This document shows positions 35,490-48,867 of a DNA stretch of 64,000 bases, in pieces. This stretch comes from Coffea arabica (taxonomy: Eukaryota > Streptophyta > Magnoliopsida > Gentianales > Rubiaceae). A program made the position numbers and the translations under genes. Within the stretch, counting starts at the first letter, position 1. The number at the start of each line of letters is the position of its first letter. The notes below the pieces were generated by a model. The model was not told where the DNA came from and did no database searches. It was given only the letters and a program-made list of their open reading frames with translations. The DNA lies in the NCBI RefSeq assembly GCF_036785885.1, contig NC_092312.1, forward strand, positions 20,106,001 through 20,170,000, in the 5' to 3' direction.

Positions 35490-38206
35490 TCAGTGTTCAA
35501 GGTGGAAGACATATTCTGTCAAGCGCTGCAATTTACTGGGATCTAGTTTCTGCTCTGCTGCAACTGCCTGCCTCTTTACAGTCAGCATCCGAGAATTGGC
35601 ATCAACAATCCAACCGTGTTGGAGCACATCTACACAACGCATCATCAGAACATAATTTTGATCAATCTCTCACCAAAGAATGTCTGCATGCTCCTCTACC
35701 CACTGGCTCACAACGACTTAGTTATAATTGCAAACAGTGAATGATCGAACCAAGGCAGGTAAACACCAATTTGCAGAAAGTGTAACATGAAAACACTTGG
35801 CGTCAGCGATCTTTTATATGACTTCTGATCAGCAAATCTTAAGTTATTTGAGGATGCAAAATTTTATCAATTGTAATGCAAAAACAAGCATATTGTCTGT
35901 CAAAATCAAGTTGTAACATCCCCAAAATCTACAAATCAGATATTCACCAGGTTCCTCCGAAAGTCATGTGCCAGACTGCCAGTACGAGGTAAAATGCAAT
36001 CAGCATATTAATCAAAGTAAAACAGAAACTTTCCATGTACACCAGGACAAACTAAAAGGCTTTCAATTTCTCCATAATCCCTATGATCTAAGAAACCATA
36101 TTCCATCAAAAATCCACCTTAGCCTAGAAAAGAGTTCAGCAGATTAGCCACTATAGACACTGCTGTTTGATCAAACAACTCCACAGCTTCCAGGCAGATA
36201 TCCACATCCTGATTATAAAGCACTTTCTGACATAGTTGCTCATAACAGCAAAGACGGACTCACTATCTCTAAAAGCACCTACTATACAGCCCAATCATCT
36301 CAACACGGTATACAATGCCTTACAAAGTAATGGAGTTTGTATACTCCACAAATCCGTATGGTGCATTCCAAATGTATCAAAAGCAATAAACGTTACAATA
36401 AACCAAACACAAAAGCAAGAAGCTTACAGTTTGTAGCATCATCCTCGTTCATTCCTAGGAAAAGCGCTGCATCTTGTATGCTTATCGTTGAATATGCAGA
36501 AACCAGGAGGTCAAACATTCTTTTAGTGTAAAGTTCTGCGTAATGCACAAGTTAAAGGTAAAAACAGAGACACTTGTTAGAAGCACAATAAATTATACTC
36601 AACAAACAGAACTAAATTTTTTTAATCTTTCATGCAAGCGTATATCGAAACAAAAGGGAAGGCTAGAGTATATAAATAAGTATATCACTGTTATTTTTGG
36701 TAGCAAAATCACAGTTACTGTTTTTGCTGTAGTGCCTCCTTTTTGTGGTCACCATAAATATTATGACCAAATCCTGTATTCTGAATGTTCTCCTACATCC
36801 TATCAACCCATATTATGTGTCTTCCTAATTCACACCACAAAGACAACATGCATGCACACCAATATAGACTCAAAAGAGGATGAAGGAATTAAAAACATAA
36901 AAGCAAAAAAAAGGGTAAGATATACGCTCGCTGGTCTCCAAGGCATCAAATGCCAAAAGACAAAAGTAACTTTTTGGGGACATGCCAAGAACCCGAAAAA
37001 AAGTAACAATATGCTAAAGGACTTAGGACTACATTTGAATCTGTCATCAAGAAGAGTCACCCAAACAGGAAAGCATACCTTTTTATGACACTCATAACTG
37101 GCAAAAGATAACTTTCAACTCCTTCTAGGAACAAATAATTTTCAGATGCGCCTTTTTAAATTCTGAAGTTCTAAGCTAACAAACTTCCACTCCCCATTCC
37201 CATTGAAAAGAAAAGAGTGAAGCCAGCTTGGTTTTAAGTCTCAAAAAATTTAAGATAGGTCTAAATCACTAGATGACTCTGTTGGTCAAACTGTTGGTGG
37301 GTATTCCAGCCAACTGAATTCAGCTTTGAGTTGGCATCCAATCGTCCATATCCACTCCAATTTAATCAAAATTTTTGTTCTAGCTAAACACAAATGCAAT
37401 ATCAATTTCCTCAGACTCAACAAAAAGTAAAAAAAAAAAAAAAAAAAAAATGTAACTACTGCACCACAAATTTGCTACTGAATTCTAGACGTATACTAGT
37501 ATTTACCCAAGCCTCAATACCAGAGTCCAAACAAGCACAAAAAATGCAGTTGGATCACAGACAAACTTGCCTGAGAAGGCGGCGACAATACAATGAGCCT
37601 CAGGACTCCAATTAAACTCGTGAATAGCATCGTGAACACCCGCATAGTCCCTCGTCCAGAGATTCTGGCCGATTTTCCAAGCTGCTGCCACCTCCGGTCG
37701 GCTCTCCTTTATTGCAACCGGAATAGTTTTCCACAGGAATCGTGCACTATTACTGCCCACAAACCCAATACCAAAAGGACAAATAAAATCTAAATTACGT
37801 CTCCCCAATTAAACTACACAATGAAAAGAAAAAAAAAAGGAAGGAAGTTGAGTGGAAAAAGTTTACATGTCATTGACATAAATGTGCCCTAGAAGATGAA
37901 TCGCGTACGGCCAATCATCTTGGAACGCAATGCCCTGAGCAGCAACCTATACGGCAAAGATTTAGGGTTTTAGAATAGAACTGAATACTATATATCAGTA
38001 ATATCCCCCTCCCTCCCTCCCCACCCCGCCCCAAACCCAACCCCAACCACAACCCCAACCCCCAAAGAAAAGAATCACGAATTTGGTTAAAGAAGAAAAA
38101 TGGAAAAGAAAGAGGAGCTGACCTGAAGCATGAGAGTCTCGCAAATATCAGGGATCTTGGCATAATTTTGGGACGATAAAGCGTCTGTGAGAGACGAGAA
38201 ATCCAT
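35490..38206 (-). CDS. CSN8: COP9 signalosome complex subunit 8
   Basis: Five exons: 38206-38123, 37946-37867, 37752-37571, 36535-36428 and 35629-35490. They join into 197 codons plus stop, the same length as Arabidopsis CSN8/COP9/FUS7. CSN8 is a PCI-domain subunit of the nuclear COP9 signalosome, which removes NEDD8/RUB from cullins and represses photomorphogenesis in the dark. Recognisable stretches: DDWPYAIHLLGHIYVND, SARFLWKTIPVAIKE, AAAWKIGQNLWTRDYAGV, YTKRMFDLLVSAYSTISI, DAALFLGMNEDDAT and a C-terminal LQRLTEYVFHLEH. The intron after exon 3 starts with GC (CAG|GCAAGT) rather than GT; only this donor keeps the family sequence FSELYTKRM in frame. Two TGGGCC motifs lie 113-132 bp upstream of the ATG. 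Confidence 0.95.
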
Positions 38207-38318
38207 GGCTTCTGCTTCTGCTGAACACAAAAAAGCAGGCTGGACTCGAGCTTTAATGGCTCCTATCGAGTGTGAATCACTGAGTCGGAACTCGGAACTG
38301 GTCAGAACTGGTCAGATT

Positions 38319-38338
38319 TGGGCCGTTTGATTTGGGCC
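38319..38338. promoter_or_regulatory. Pair of site II (TGGGCC) motifs upstream of CSN8
   Basis: TGGGCC occurs at 38319-38324 and 38333-38338, 14 bp apart, shortly upstream of the CSN8 start. Site II elements (TGGGCY) are bound by TCP factors and are common in genes of growing cells. Confidence 0.5.
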
Positions 38339-38659
38339 TTCGTTTTCAGCCATGGGTGGATAAATGGTAGGACTGCAAAATGAACCAAATTATTATCTAA
38401 TGATATTCGTTTTGATTTGTAGTATTCCATCACGCAAGAGTGAGAATAGGATAATAAATGATGGCAAATTATACCTATGGAGTTTGGCAATCCTATTCAA
38501 AGTTCCAATAGTTTGGGTTGGAAAATCGAATATTGAAAAAAAAAAAAAAAGAGAGTCATATTCTAAAAATTTTAATCATGAAATAAATCTTTTTGTTTTT
38601 GTTTTTTAAACTTTAGAAAGATTAGTAGTATTATGGAAGTGCAGATTATCAAGCTGGGA

Positions 38660-38796
38660 TGGGCCGCAGTTCACGTTTGAAAGGCCAATAGGCTCACGAC
38701 CCAGCCCATTAGCCCCTGCGATCCATTTCTCCAAGGTTGATTATTAATAAACCTCTGGTACCTATAAAAATGCAGAGAGTTTTTAAGTAGGGTTTT
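38660..38796 (+). promoter_or_regulatory. RPL3 promoter: site II motifs, TATA box and telo-box
   Basis: Site II motifs TGGGCC (38660-38665) and AGCCCA (38703-38708) precede a TATA box TATAAAAA (38763-38770). A telo-box-like TAGGGTTTT (38788-38796) follows. Site II plus telo-box is the classic layout of plant ribosomal protein promoters, driving expression in dividing cells. Confidence 0.7.
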
Positions 38797-39101
38797 CTTG
38801 AGTGGTCGCCTCTCTCAGCTTGCTTCAGCACAACAGCGCCGTTTCCCCAGGTTTTCCATCTTCCACGCCTCGCTCGTCATTTTCTGTTTTCTCAGCAATA
38901 ACTAATTCATAAGAATCTTAACGTATGCGTTATTAGCTACTTCTCCGTCCACCCTTTTTAATCAGTTTATCCCCCAAGGAAAGCTTAAAAGCCTTGTCAT
39001 TTGCTCTGAAAAGTTTGGTGCTTCTCTTTTGATTGGAATTTGAGGTTCCAGATGTTATTGGGGCTGCATTTATTCTTTTGTCTTTATTTTGTAAAATCTG
39101 A

Positions 39102-41833
<2,732 letters not shown>

Positions 41834-42553
41834 ATCGTCTGTTGCCTAAAATGAAAACATGAACGACGTTTTATATCCGGAGTTGAACAACTTTGAGTTT
41901 TAAAAAATTATTCCATTCCCCTCTGTTCAGAGTCTGCGTGACATGTAGGAAATTGCTCTGAAAGTTTTGTTTTCTGATTTGGATATGATGCGAGAATTGT
42001 TTTATGAAGTATTTATGGATTGTTGTTAGTCTTTGAAATCCTGTTTTGCTCACGTTGATTTTGTAATTTCATGGTCCTTTTTCTGTGCTCTCTGTGGATG
42101 ATGGCCGATGCAATGTTTAGGAAGAACCTCTTTGGGTGGTAGAACTTGGTTTTTGGATATGAAGCGTGTGATTAGAGGGAAAATGCAGGATCAAATCTGC
42201 CGAACGGTTATATATTGCTGTACATGGAGAAGAATTTAATAGTTTGTCTACCTGGGTGGCTCTCTTCCTGGAGCCTGAGATCTTCGAGTTAGTTGTTCTT
42301 TGCCTTTTCCTTAGAGGAAAGGGTCTTGAATAACAAACAGTAGTGTTAAAGGATTAATTAATTACTTTGTCTTGTGCCGGAATCAGAAATTATCGGACGA
42401 TTTGAACTGCTTTTTTTTATTTAAACCTGCAAATGCCAAGTGGAGCATAATAATCACGTTAATTTTTTAATCAACTTTTTATCACTTTAGGAAAAAGTGT
42501 TATAGTAATATTATTTTATTATTTTCAAAAAATTCTGCATATATCTATCTATA
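41834..42553. other. 3' flank of RPL3
   Basis: 3' UTR and spacer. Nothing else recognised before the Helitron start. Confidence 0.4.
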
Positions 42554-42760
42554 TCTACCTACTAGATAAGAGAACAACTCAAGTTCTCCCTTGAATGCCA
42601 AGTGTCAATATATTGTTAGAGGAAGGAGTTAGGAAGGAGTTTGTTTTCTGATTTTTGGAATTTAAAGAGTGAGAAATGGCCTATTTGAGCCTTGGTCTTG
42701 AAATTAAAGGTCTTAATAGTTCCTTACTATTTAGGGGCTAATTGGTAACAATGGTTTAAT

Positions 42761-43440
42761 TATTTTTATTTGTTCCTTTTATTTTGTTTTTAATTGGTTT
42801 GAAAGGTCAATTGAATCCTTTTATGAAAACTACCTCATTAAATAGTTGCTAACTATTTAGGGTTATTTTTGTATATTTGAAAATATATCTTTTATAATTT
42901 TCTGGTCAGATGCAAATAATTGTAGACTATTTGTGGACCTTTTTATCACATGGGTTGTTTTGAATTACATTATATAATACATTATATAATTATTTTCATT
43001 TGTTCCTTCTGATTGGTTTTTAATTGATTTGAAAGGTCAATTAAATCTTTTTATCAAAACTAGCTCATTAAATAGTTGCTAACTATTTAGTGTTATTTTT
43101 GTATATTGAAAATATCTCTTTTATAATTTTCTGGTCAAATGCAAATAATTGTAGACTATTTGTGGGTTTTTTTATCACATGGGTTGTTTTGAATTACATT
43201 ATATAATTATTTTTATTTGTTCCTTTTGATTGGTTTTTAATTGGTTTGAAAGGTCAATTGAATCTTTTTATGAAAACTAACTCATTAAATAGTTGCTAAC
43301 TATTTAGTGTTATTTTTGTATATTTGAAAATATCTCTTTGATAATTTTCTGGTCAAATGCAATAATTGTAGACTATTTGTGAATTTTTTTATCACATGGG
43401 CTGTTTTGAATTACATTATATTATTAATTATATAATTATA
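42761..43440. repeat. Three-copy tandem repeat inside the Helitron
   Basis: Units start at about 42761, 42991 and 43208, giving periods of 230 and 217 bp. Each carries 'tttgaaaggtcaatt', 'ttgctaactatttag', 'ttttctggtca' and 'gtagactatttgtg' in the same order. Copies are highly similar with small indels. Confidence 0.85.
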
Positions 43441-43675
43441 CAAATTAATGCAGTCATACCCGTTAGAAGTAATGTTCCTGCCTGTTAGCATGATTAGTAT
43501 GACTGATGACTCATGATGTAAGTTAGTCAACAGTAGCTTAATGGTCTTATTAGTCATCGAGCTTCCTTCTTCTTCATTTACCAGAATTTCCTTCCCCCTT
43601 TTCCCCTTTCCCTTTTTTCCCGCCGAGTAGCCTCTTTCTTTCTCTCAAATAGCCGCTTTCTTCCCGTCGAATCAA

Positions 43676-43990
43676 CCTGCAAAATTTTTAGTTTTCTACC
43701 AATTCCTTCAACAACCAATTGTCCTTCCTTTTGATTGCAACCCACAAAATCCTCCACACGCACGTGAATTTTTGTCCTACCCCAAAAATTAGGTCAGTAA
43801 AATTTTTTCCCCCAAAATCTAGAAGCCTGCAAAATCTTCAATTTTCTGTCAATTCCTCGAGCAACTAATTGTACTTCCACCAACTAATTGTACTTCCTTT
43901 GGATTACCTCTCAAAAAATCATCCACATTCGCGTGAATTCTTCTTTTTCCCTAAAAAACAGCTCACTCAAATCTCTTTTTCCCCAAAATC
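43676..43990. repeat. 150-bp diverged tandem duplication inside the Helitron
   Basis: A unit starting 'cctgcaaaat' at 43676 recurs at 43826. Shared parts are 'attttctnncaattcct', 'aattgtncttcc', 'catccacattcgcgtgaatt' (second copy) and 'ccccaaaatc'. The second copy contains an extra internal repeat of 'caactaattgtacttcc'. The region is pyrimidine-rich, like a gene leader. Confidence 0.65.
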
Positions 43991-44079
43991 AGCTCATTTT
44001 AGGGATGGCTGTTCTACCGCCTTATCATCTATGCTATAGCTTTCAGAACTTACTATTTCCAACTCTATATATACCTCTG

Positions 44080-44545
44080 TTTCCCAGTTTTGCCGGTATT
44101 CAGCAGACGAGCGAAGAAAATCTAGGTAATTCCTATTCTCTTTCTCCGTTCTATTTCGAGCTGCAATTTTTTAGTTTTAGTTTGATGACTGAGCTGCAAA
44201 TTTTAGTTTGAGCAACTAATTTTAGTTTCTGTCAATTTTTCAGTCAGCATATTAAGTTGCAATTTTTTAGTTTGATGAATGTTCTTACCTTCTGTTTATT
44301 TATTATTTATATTTATTGCCATGTTCTTACCTTCCGTTAATTAAAGACTGCCATGTGTTTGATATTATAAATAAAAGAATAATTATGATGCTATTTTTTC
44401 GATTAGCTTACGTTTACTTTTTTTCTCTGTTTTTATATTATTTTCAAATGCTGCTGGACTTTTGCCAACATTCAGGCGAGCAAAGAAAATATAGGTATGT
44501 TTCTATTTTATCACCTTCTATTTTGAACTGCAAGTTTTTTTTTCA
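44080..44545. repeat. Dispersed duplicate of an exon-like segment in the Helitron
   Basis: 'ttgccggtattcagcagacg' followed by 'agcgaagaaaatctaggtaa' (from 44091) recurs in similar form from 44462 ('ttgccaacattcaggcgagc', 'aaagaaaatataggtatg'). Each is followed by a related 'attt(c/t)gagctgcaa'-type stretch. Both copies carry AG|GT at the same place, as if an exon end had been duplicated. Confidence 0.5.
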
Positions 44546-44924
44546 CTGTTGTTGCCTCTGTTTATTGCTTTCTCTTAATTAAGAAATGCGATGTGTTTGA
44601 TGTTATGCTATGATAGTTTACTTTTCCCTCTGTTTTTTATTTCAAATGTTGCATGATGCTGTTAGCTGCTTATCTATTCAATAATTACATCATTTAGTAT
44701 CATTGTCCTTTGGCTTATTAAGGTTGTCATTTTATATATATTACTTAGTTTTACCTATTCTAGGATGCTTTGATTCTGTCATTTTGTGTGCCTTTGGATT
44801 AGCATTTTGCTTTGTTTATAGTAAAATTAGATTTTGATTTTTTGTGTTTCAAAATGAAAAAAAAAAAAAGAAAATTTAGTACAGGTTTTAGATTGATAGA
44901 TGAAATGTTTGATGATTCCCCTGA

Positions 44925-45239
44925 TCTAAGAATGTTGGAAAGAAACAAAAAGACAAACTTAAATATGCTGACTTAAATAAGCTTCAATTGTTCACACCAA
45001 GCACAAAGTTGGTACTTGAAGAAATTGCTGGAGCCAGTTCTTACAAAGACAGCCAGACATCTGCAACCAGTGGAGCAAAATGAAGCCTTGAGTTTCCAGA
45101 AGATTTACCAGCAGACACACATGCTAAACATCCAACAAAGGCTCCTGAAGAGTTTGCCAAAGAACCTGCAAAACTGTATGGTCCACCTGCAAATATCAAA
45201 GACAGTCTAACCAAGAAAGCTAAAGCAAAGGAAGACTAA
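44925..45239 (+). pseudogene. Decayed coding fragment carried by the Helitron
   Basis: A 105-codon frame runs to TAA at 45237-45239 with one internal in-frame TGA at 45081-45083. Before the stop it reads YADLNKLQLFTPSTKLVLEE; after it, SLEFPEDLPADTHAKHPTKA and later LYGPPANIKDSLTKKAKAKE. The composition (Lys, Glu, Pro, Ala, Ser) is protein-like. Replication protein A-like C-terminal pieces carried by plant Helitrons are a plausible source, but I cannot confirm this by eye. There is no obvious ATG at its start, so it looks like the last exon of a captured or ancestral Helitron gene. Confidence 0.5.
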
Positions 45240-45642
45240 TATGGCCTATTTCTGTACTTTTGTTAAATCTTTTGTTCATTGCCTTTCCTCCATTGCTTAG
45301 ACAATATCTTTTGAATTATATTATGATCCATTATTCTTTTGACTTAAAAAGTAAAGGATCGTAATATACTTAGTAATTGTTTAACCATCAATGCTGTACT
45401 TCATTGGGCAATAAAGCTTATTTAAGCCTCCTAATATGTAATTGTGGCTGGCATCCAAGTATCTATTCTACTAAGACATGAATGATTGAGTTTATGTAAT
45501 GTATTATTGTGATTTGCATAGTATTTACCTCTTGAGCTTATATATACATGATGATATTTTAGGAAATTATCCTCATTGTTACGGATTAAGCTGTTCATAC
45601 CAGTGGGTAGGCCGCTGCATAGCGCGGCCAGAACCATGCTAG

Positions 45643-47156
45643 TTATATAAGAAAAAAGATGTGAAGTTACTGTAGCAGCTCCAATAACTACCAAGTGGCT
45701 CCCTCTACTTTGACACATGGCACGTTCATCCTTTGAAGAAGCTATCTTCAGATTTCCCTTTTTCTTTTTACTTTTTTTTTTTACCTATTAAATAAGAAGG
45801 CATGGGTGTTTATTGTAACATTTATATTTTTTAACACGTGGCATAACTCTTCTTTGAGAAAGTTGTGATACTTTTTGCTATTTTTTATTTCCCAAGTTCT
45901 ACCTTGATGGGTCAAGATAGAAGATCTATTATATCTACCTTGTATATAAAAAAAAATTCAAGTTACTGTAGGTAACCATCTTTCTACCTTGTATATAAAA
46001 AGAAATTTAAGTTACTGTAGCTAACCATCTTTTTGACACATGTATTGCATATATTTTGACAAGTGGACCTTTGATTATTTTACCTAAATTTTTCCTTCCC
46101 TTTTTTGATTCAATTGGGCTAAAGGATTAAAATATTTTTTCTCCTTGAGAAAATCAACTCCAGCTCTTCTTTTTCTTCTTGCAGTAACTACTGTCATCCC
46201 TCACCTTTTTTATTTTTTAAAACTAATCTAACTAAGATTGTTGCCATTTTTTTTTTGTCAATATGATAGCTACTTAGCAAAAAGAATTCTTTATTATTTT
46301 TATCCCATTTTACATTTTCTTTTCTTCCTTTTTTCTTCATCTCTAATCTCTCATGTTTGCTCTATTTTTTGATCATAATGTTATAGCCAACTAGCATTTG
46401 TTTGTTAAATTTATAGGATGATATTTTTATTTGGTAGTTCTTCATGGATAAAAGGTGAAATATTAAGATATCTTAGAATTCATTTTATACCAATGATCAT
46501 TTTCTATGAATAATAGAACAAAAATTCATTCTTTTATTTTCTCCTCCCATGATTTGATTTCTGACTTCACATTTTGTTTCCTTTTCTTTGTTTTTTTGGT
46601 TCCATTTTGTAATTAACTATAATTTTGTGTATTTTTTTAGGAGAAAGATACATCATATGATATTTCTAACAAGATAAATCTAACTATACATTCTTGTACC
46701 TCCGTTTTTCTCCATTTCTTTCTTTTTGCAATTACTTTATGGCCTATTCAATTTAATTGAATGATCCAATAAGATTTTGTATATATTTAAACTAAAGTTA
46801 ATTTTTGTTTGTTTTTTAAGTACTCAAGTGTTGTAGTATCAATTGGGTTGGTATACAAGGATTGCAGTTGGTGGTGGAAGTCACAATTGAGGCTTTCGGC
46901 CTAGAGTGTGACTTGACAAAAACTTGTTAGAAAATTAAATTTTGATTAGAAAGATGATTTTGCAATAAAAAATAGTTCAATTCTAATTTGTATATGTAGA
47001 TCACGAAACATAGCAATTCATATTTTTATCTAATCTTGCTATTTATATTCTGGAGTTGCAGGATAATGTTGTCACCTTTAGGCATAATTAAAATAGATAA
47101 ACTGGATTCTTCTATGAAAAGAAAGAAAAATATGAAAGTTTATAGTAAGCTAGGGT
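45643..47156. other. Repeat-derived intergenic DNA; second Helitron-type 5' end
   Basis: At 45934 'tctaccttgtatataaaaaa' followed by 'ttcaagttactgtag' matches the 5' style of the Helitron at 42554. The first 44 bp are repeated at 45981. I could not find a matching hairpin plus CTAG end on this strand. No gene is seen. Confidence 0.4.
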
Positions 47157-47319
47157 TTGTTTGGATTGCTGTTTATTTGCCAAAATATATTTGCTTACAT
47201 CATCATTACAATTTCCAACACACCTTTTTATATTCCCAATTACCTTTTTATCTCACATACATCACATCACAAAAAGTGCTACAGTAAAAATATCTCTAAT
47301 AATTCATAATCCAAACAAA
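47157..47319. mobile_element. hAT-like MITE, family A, copy 3
   Basis: Left end GTTTGGATTG and right end ATAATCCAAACAAAC form inverted repeats. Inner sequences 'acctttttatctcacatac' and 'gtgctacagtaaaaatatct' match the copies at 4151 and 6869. It is the best preserved of the three. Confidence 0.7.
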
Positions 47320-48867
47320 CCTTGAAGATTGTGCCATGTTTTAGCAGTTTCCTAAACTTTTTCTCATTATTAAAGTACTAAAAGTATTACGACTGCTTTT
47401 GATTTAGTTTCAACTAAAACTATACTACTATTAATACATCAATGCACTTATAGTGTATTAATTTTCTCTCATTTTTGGGTATCATATAATAGTGGTTCAA
47501 AAATTTTTATTCAAATCACAATAAATAAAGAGGTTGAATTCATAGATGGGATTTCTCTTTACAACAAATTTTGAGAGAAATTTTATTTATTCTCCATATT
47601 TTGTTAATTGTATTCCTACAATAAACAAAAGCTATATGATAAAAATAATAGCGGAAGTATGATTAACAAAAAATGAGAGTTCAAATAAATATTTGTCAAT
47701 TTTAATTGCTTTGATGCTCAATTTTTCTCATATATTTTTATTCATTCATCACGTGGCAAAATAATTTGATGCTATGCATTCGATTAAATTTCTAGGGGGC
47801 CCAAACTGTGCTTTGCACAGTTCAAGTACCTCTGGTGCGTGTTATGCGAGGACAATAAGAATACCTTCGATGCTACCTGAACATATTAATTGTTTTAATC
47901 TCTCTGTCAATTATTGTAGAAGTAAAAGAAAGGCTATTATATGTTCGGAAACTAATTGAATTGACACTTGCCCTTCGAGAAAAAAAAAATTAACAAAACT
48001 GTCACATGAGCAAAACACACTAACAGATGACATGAATCTTGCGATCCAAAAACATTCAGCATCTGAAAGACTCGCACACACCACCATCATTAACAGATAA
48101 CAATGAATCAAGTGGTGTGTGGTCCACAAATGTTCATCATCCTACAGACTTTTTTATGTTGTATGTAGCACGTTAATGTAAAATGTTTAGTTCTTAGCAT
48201 GCTTCTTTCTGTAAGTTGCCGCAAAAGTTTGGTAGTCGGATTAGATAAGATGTATGCTTTTCTATTTCTTTGTTTTTTTTTTTAGTAGTTGCAGCAATAC
48301 CATGTTATATACTAGTATTTTTTTAATCTGAGAAAATGCTTCATGATCATGGAAAGAGAGAGAAGAAGAGAATGGGGAAGAAGACAGAACTGTGAGAGAA
48401 AGCCAGAGATTGCACAATAAAGAATCAACAATGCTTAAGCAAGAAGGCAAGACCATCATCCCAAGATTCTCTTCTATCTTCAATCATTACTGCACTCATA
48501 AGCGGCGGGCGGACGGAACATCTGAAAAGAAAAGAATTAACCCCAAGATTCTCCTCCATCCACAAAAAACTTTACAACCAAACCAGGACAGATCTTGAAA
48601 AGAAAAGAAAGGAAAGATGATGCTCTCATAACTTACATTTCTTTATAAACATTTGCCTCACTAATAACAGCAGTAATTAAGAATTAGTGATAACTAATCA
48701 GGTATTCTAAAGTTCTTGCAACCAAAAATAAATCGAGGCTCTGTCCGTCCCATGTGCAAATAATAAAAAGTATTCTTCCTCCTACTCCGCGGTCTTCTTT
48801 AATTTACTCACTCTCGAAAGAAAAAAAAAGAAAGAACCGGTGGAGGTTTGAAGAGGAGCAGGTCAGG
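47320..48867. other. Intergenic and 3' flank of the NHL gene
   Basis: No gene seen. The hairpin 'aactgtgctttgcacagtt' at 47804-47822 is separated by 8 bp from CTAG at 47792-47795 on the other strand, a possible 3' end of a minus-strand Helitron. The right part (about 48300-48867) is probably 3' UTR of the NHL gene. Confidence 0.4.

Larger units (their letters stand above)
42554..45642 (+). mobile_element. Non-autonomous Helitron (3.1 kb)
   Basis: The 3' end is diagnostic. A GC hairpin, GGCCGC-TGCATAGC-GCGGCC (45610-45629), is followed after nine bases by CTAG (45639-45642) and then T. The 5' end most likely starts at TCTACCTACTAGATAAGAGA (42554), preceded by A, giving the A^T insertion site typical of Helitrons. 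Two nearby TC positions (42544, 42548) are alternatives. No Rep/helicase frame is present, so it needs proteins supplied elsewhere. The interior holds a three-copy tandem repeat, a 150-bp duplication and a decayed coding frame. A similar TCTACCT start occurs at 45934. Confidence 0.78.

Noticed and set aside
36543-37088. 181-codon plus-strand frame
   Set aside because: Lies in the CSN8 intron, has no family features and an AT-rich composition; no promoter or splice context.
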